Assembly (NCBI RefSeq): GCF_000143825.1
Contig: NZ_CM000961.1
Location: 744,001-808,000 of the forward strand
Length of the DNA stretch: 64,000 bases
Source of the DNA: Corynebacterium genitalium ATCC 33030
Lineage (GTDB): Bacteria > Actinomycetota > Actinomycetes > Mycobacteriales > Mycobacteriaceae
Reading direction: 5' to 3'
The notes below the pieces were generated by a model. That model ran no database searches and had not been told where the DNA came from. It saw only the letters and a list, made by a program, of their open reading frames with translations. A program made the translations under genes and the position numbers. Positions 63,356-64,000 of this stretch are shown one piece after another. Each line of letters starts with the position of its first letter. Position 1 is the stretch's first letter.

Positions 63356-64000
63356 ATGACCACGGTGACAGTCACCGAGCCGATCGGGTTCGGGTTCAAG
63401 CGGGTATTCGACAATTTTCTCGTCTACGCCGGGATCAACCTCATCTTCACGGCTATTGTCATCGCCACGTTGATCATGGGTGGGGTCACGGGGGTTCTCT
63501 CCGACGAGGAGATCGTGACCAACGAAGACCTCATTAAGGCGCTCGTTTTCGTCGCTGTTCTCGGCTTCATCTGGTTGTGGTGGCAGGTCGCACGCACCCG
63601 CGTTGCTCTCCGCGATGTCGCCGGCGAAGGAGCCCGCTGGTCCAACGCATTCACTGGTTTGCCGATCATCGGGGCGGTGGTGGCGTACTTCTTGACCGCC
63701 TGTTTCGGGGTGATCGTTGTCGGTCTGCCTATCGCCGGAGCGGCCCTGCTTTTCGACGTCCACCCGGCCTTCACCGTTCTCCTCGGCATTGCTGCTGTAG
63801 TGCTCGCGTTCCTGGTGTACCCGGTGGTCGTTCTGGTGCCGGTGTACGTCATCGATAGGGCAGCGAACCCATTCGAGGCCTTTGGCCGGGTCTTCAAGGA
63901 CCTCAAAGGGTGCTACTGGACGGTTCTGGGGTCGATCACTCTGCTGCGCATCATCAACTCGGTGCTTTCCTTGTTCACGCTCAACCTGTCGCTGTTTGTC
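63356..64000 (+). CDS. Membrane protein related to the preceding one (cut by window end)
   Basis: 215 codons are open to the last base of the window. The product begins MTTVTVTEPIGFGFKRVFDNF, which parallels SIPFAFKRLFSKNW of the preceding protein, and it continues with WWQVARTRVALRDVAGEG and NPFEAFGRVFKDLKG, matching NTALRDSRGEE and NAVGAFKMAWQDAK there. It lacks the SYGQ region, so it is a paralogue of the membrane part only. GAAGGAG precedes the ATG by five bases. Four to five membrane segments are visible so far. Confidence 0.8.
   Translation, partial: MTTVTVTEPIGFGFKRVFDNFLVYAGINLIFTAIVIATLIMGGVTGVLSDEEIVTNEDLIKALVFVAVLGFIWLWWQVARTRVALRDVAGEGARWSNAFTGLPIIGAVVAYFLTACFGVIVVGLPIAGAALLFDVHPAFTVLLGIAAVVLAFLVYPVVVLVPVYVIDRAANPFEAFGRVFKDLKGCYWTVLGSITLLRIINSVLSLFTLNLSLFV

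Overview
The window is from a high-GC mycolic-acid actinobacterium and almost certainly a Corynebacterium. It carries the whole arabinogalactan and mycolate assembly neighbourhood (GlfT2, decaprenyl-phosphoribose synthesis, AftB, two mycolyltransferases, FadD32, Pks13, the AccD carboxylase subunit, the MmpL3 flippase, TmaT and AftD), LGFP-repeat mycolyltransferases typical of corynebacteria, and insertion sequences of the corynebacterial IS1249 type. Species cannot be decided from this sequence. A tuberculostearic-acid gene pair (tmsA/tmsB type) is present, which only some corynebacteria have.

Layout. 1-1868: an IS1249-type element cut open by an IS3-family element. It truncates an hsdM-like DNA methyltransferase (1862-3049), behind which lies a short 3' remnant of glf (UDP-galactopyranose mutase). 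3459-8512: accessory or variable genes (AAA ATPase with a 9-bp repeat array in its leader, glutaredoxin-like protein, Na+/H+ antiporter, GT87 arabinosyltransferase-like protein, small three-helix protein). 9070-27136: the cell-wall core, all on the + strand and mostly overlapping or tightly spaced: glfT2, PAP2 phosphatase, ubiA, aftB, mycolyltransferase, LGFP mycolyltransferase, DUF732 lipoprotein, cutinase-like esterase, fadD32, pks13, accD. A 32-residue protein gene follows at 27248. 27558-35787: minus strand, with DUF3054, tmsB, tmsA, a YbhN-type protein, mmpL3, a NYN protein and trmB. 35977-48327 parallels the mycobacterial Rv0211-Rv0237 order: pckG, methyltransferase, GT4, GT-C-like protein, DUF3068-like protein, tmaT, aftD, DUF2613, lpqI. 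48352-52461: VanW protein, esterase, tRNA-Gly(CCC), dcd and an Abi/HEPN-type gene. 52591-53976: an intact IS1249-type element with an 8-bp target duplication. 54133-64000: a Cys/His-rich metal-binding-like protein, UDP-glucose dehydrogenase, a very large surface protein, alaT, a DUF1707 protein and two related membrane proteins, the first with an SYGQ-repeat N-terminus and the second cut by the window end.

How the genes work together. GlfT2, PAP2, UbiA, AftB and AftD (with the AftC-like protein) build the arabinogalactan. FadD32, Pks13 and AccD make the mycolic acid, TmaT acetylates and MmpL3 exports trehalose mycolate, and the two mycolyltransferases attach it outside.

Most notable signals: (i) an Abi/HEPN gene with a consensus promoter and a hairpin-forming short transcript divergently next to it; (ii) an 11-cysteine, His-rich protein of unknown family; (iii) an over-represented 10-mer GTCGATAAGC (11 exact copies) that forces unusual codons; (iv) three copies of an intergenic repeat with fixed geometry (12-bp arms spaced 22 bp and then 45 bp), and a second related repeat family. 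All counts and alignments were made by eye. No database search was run.
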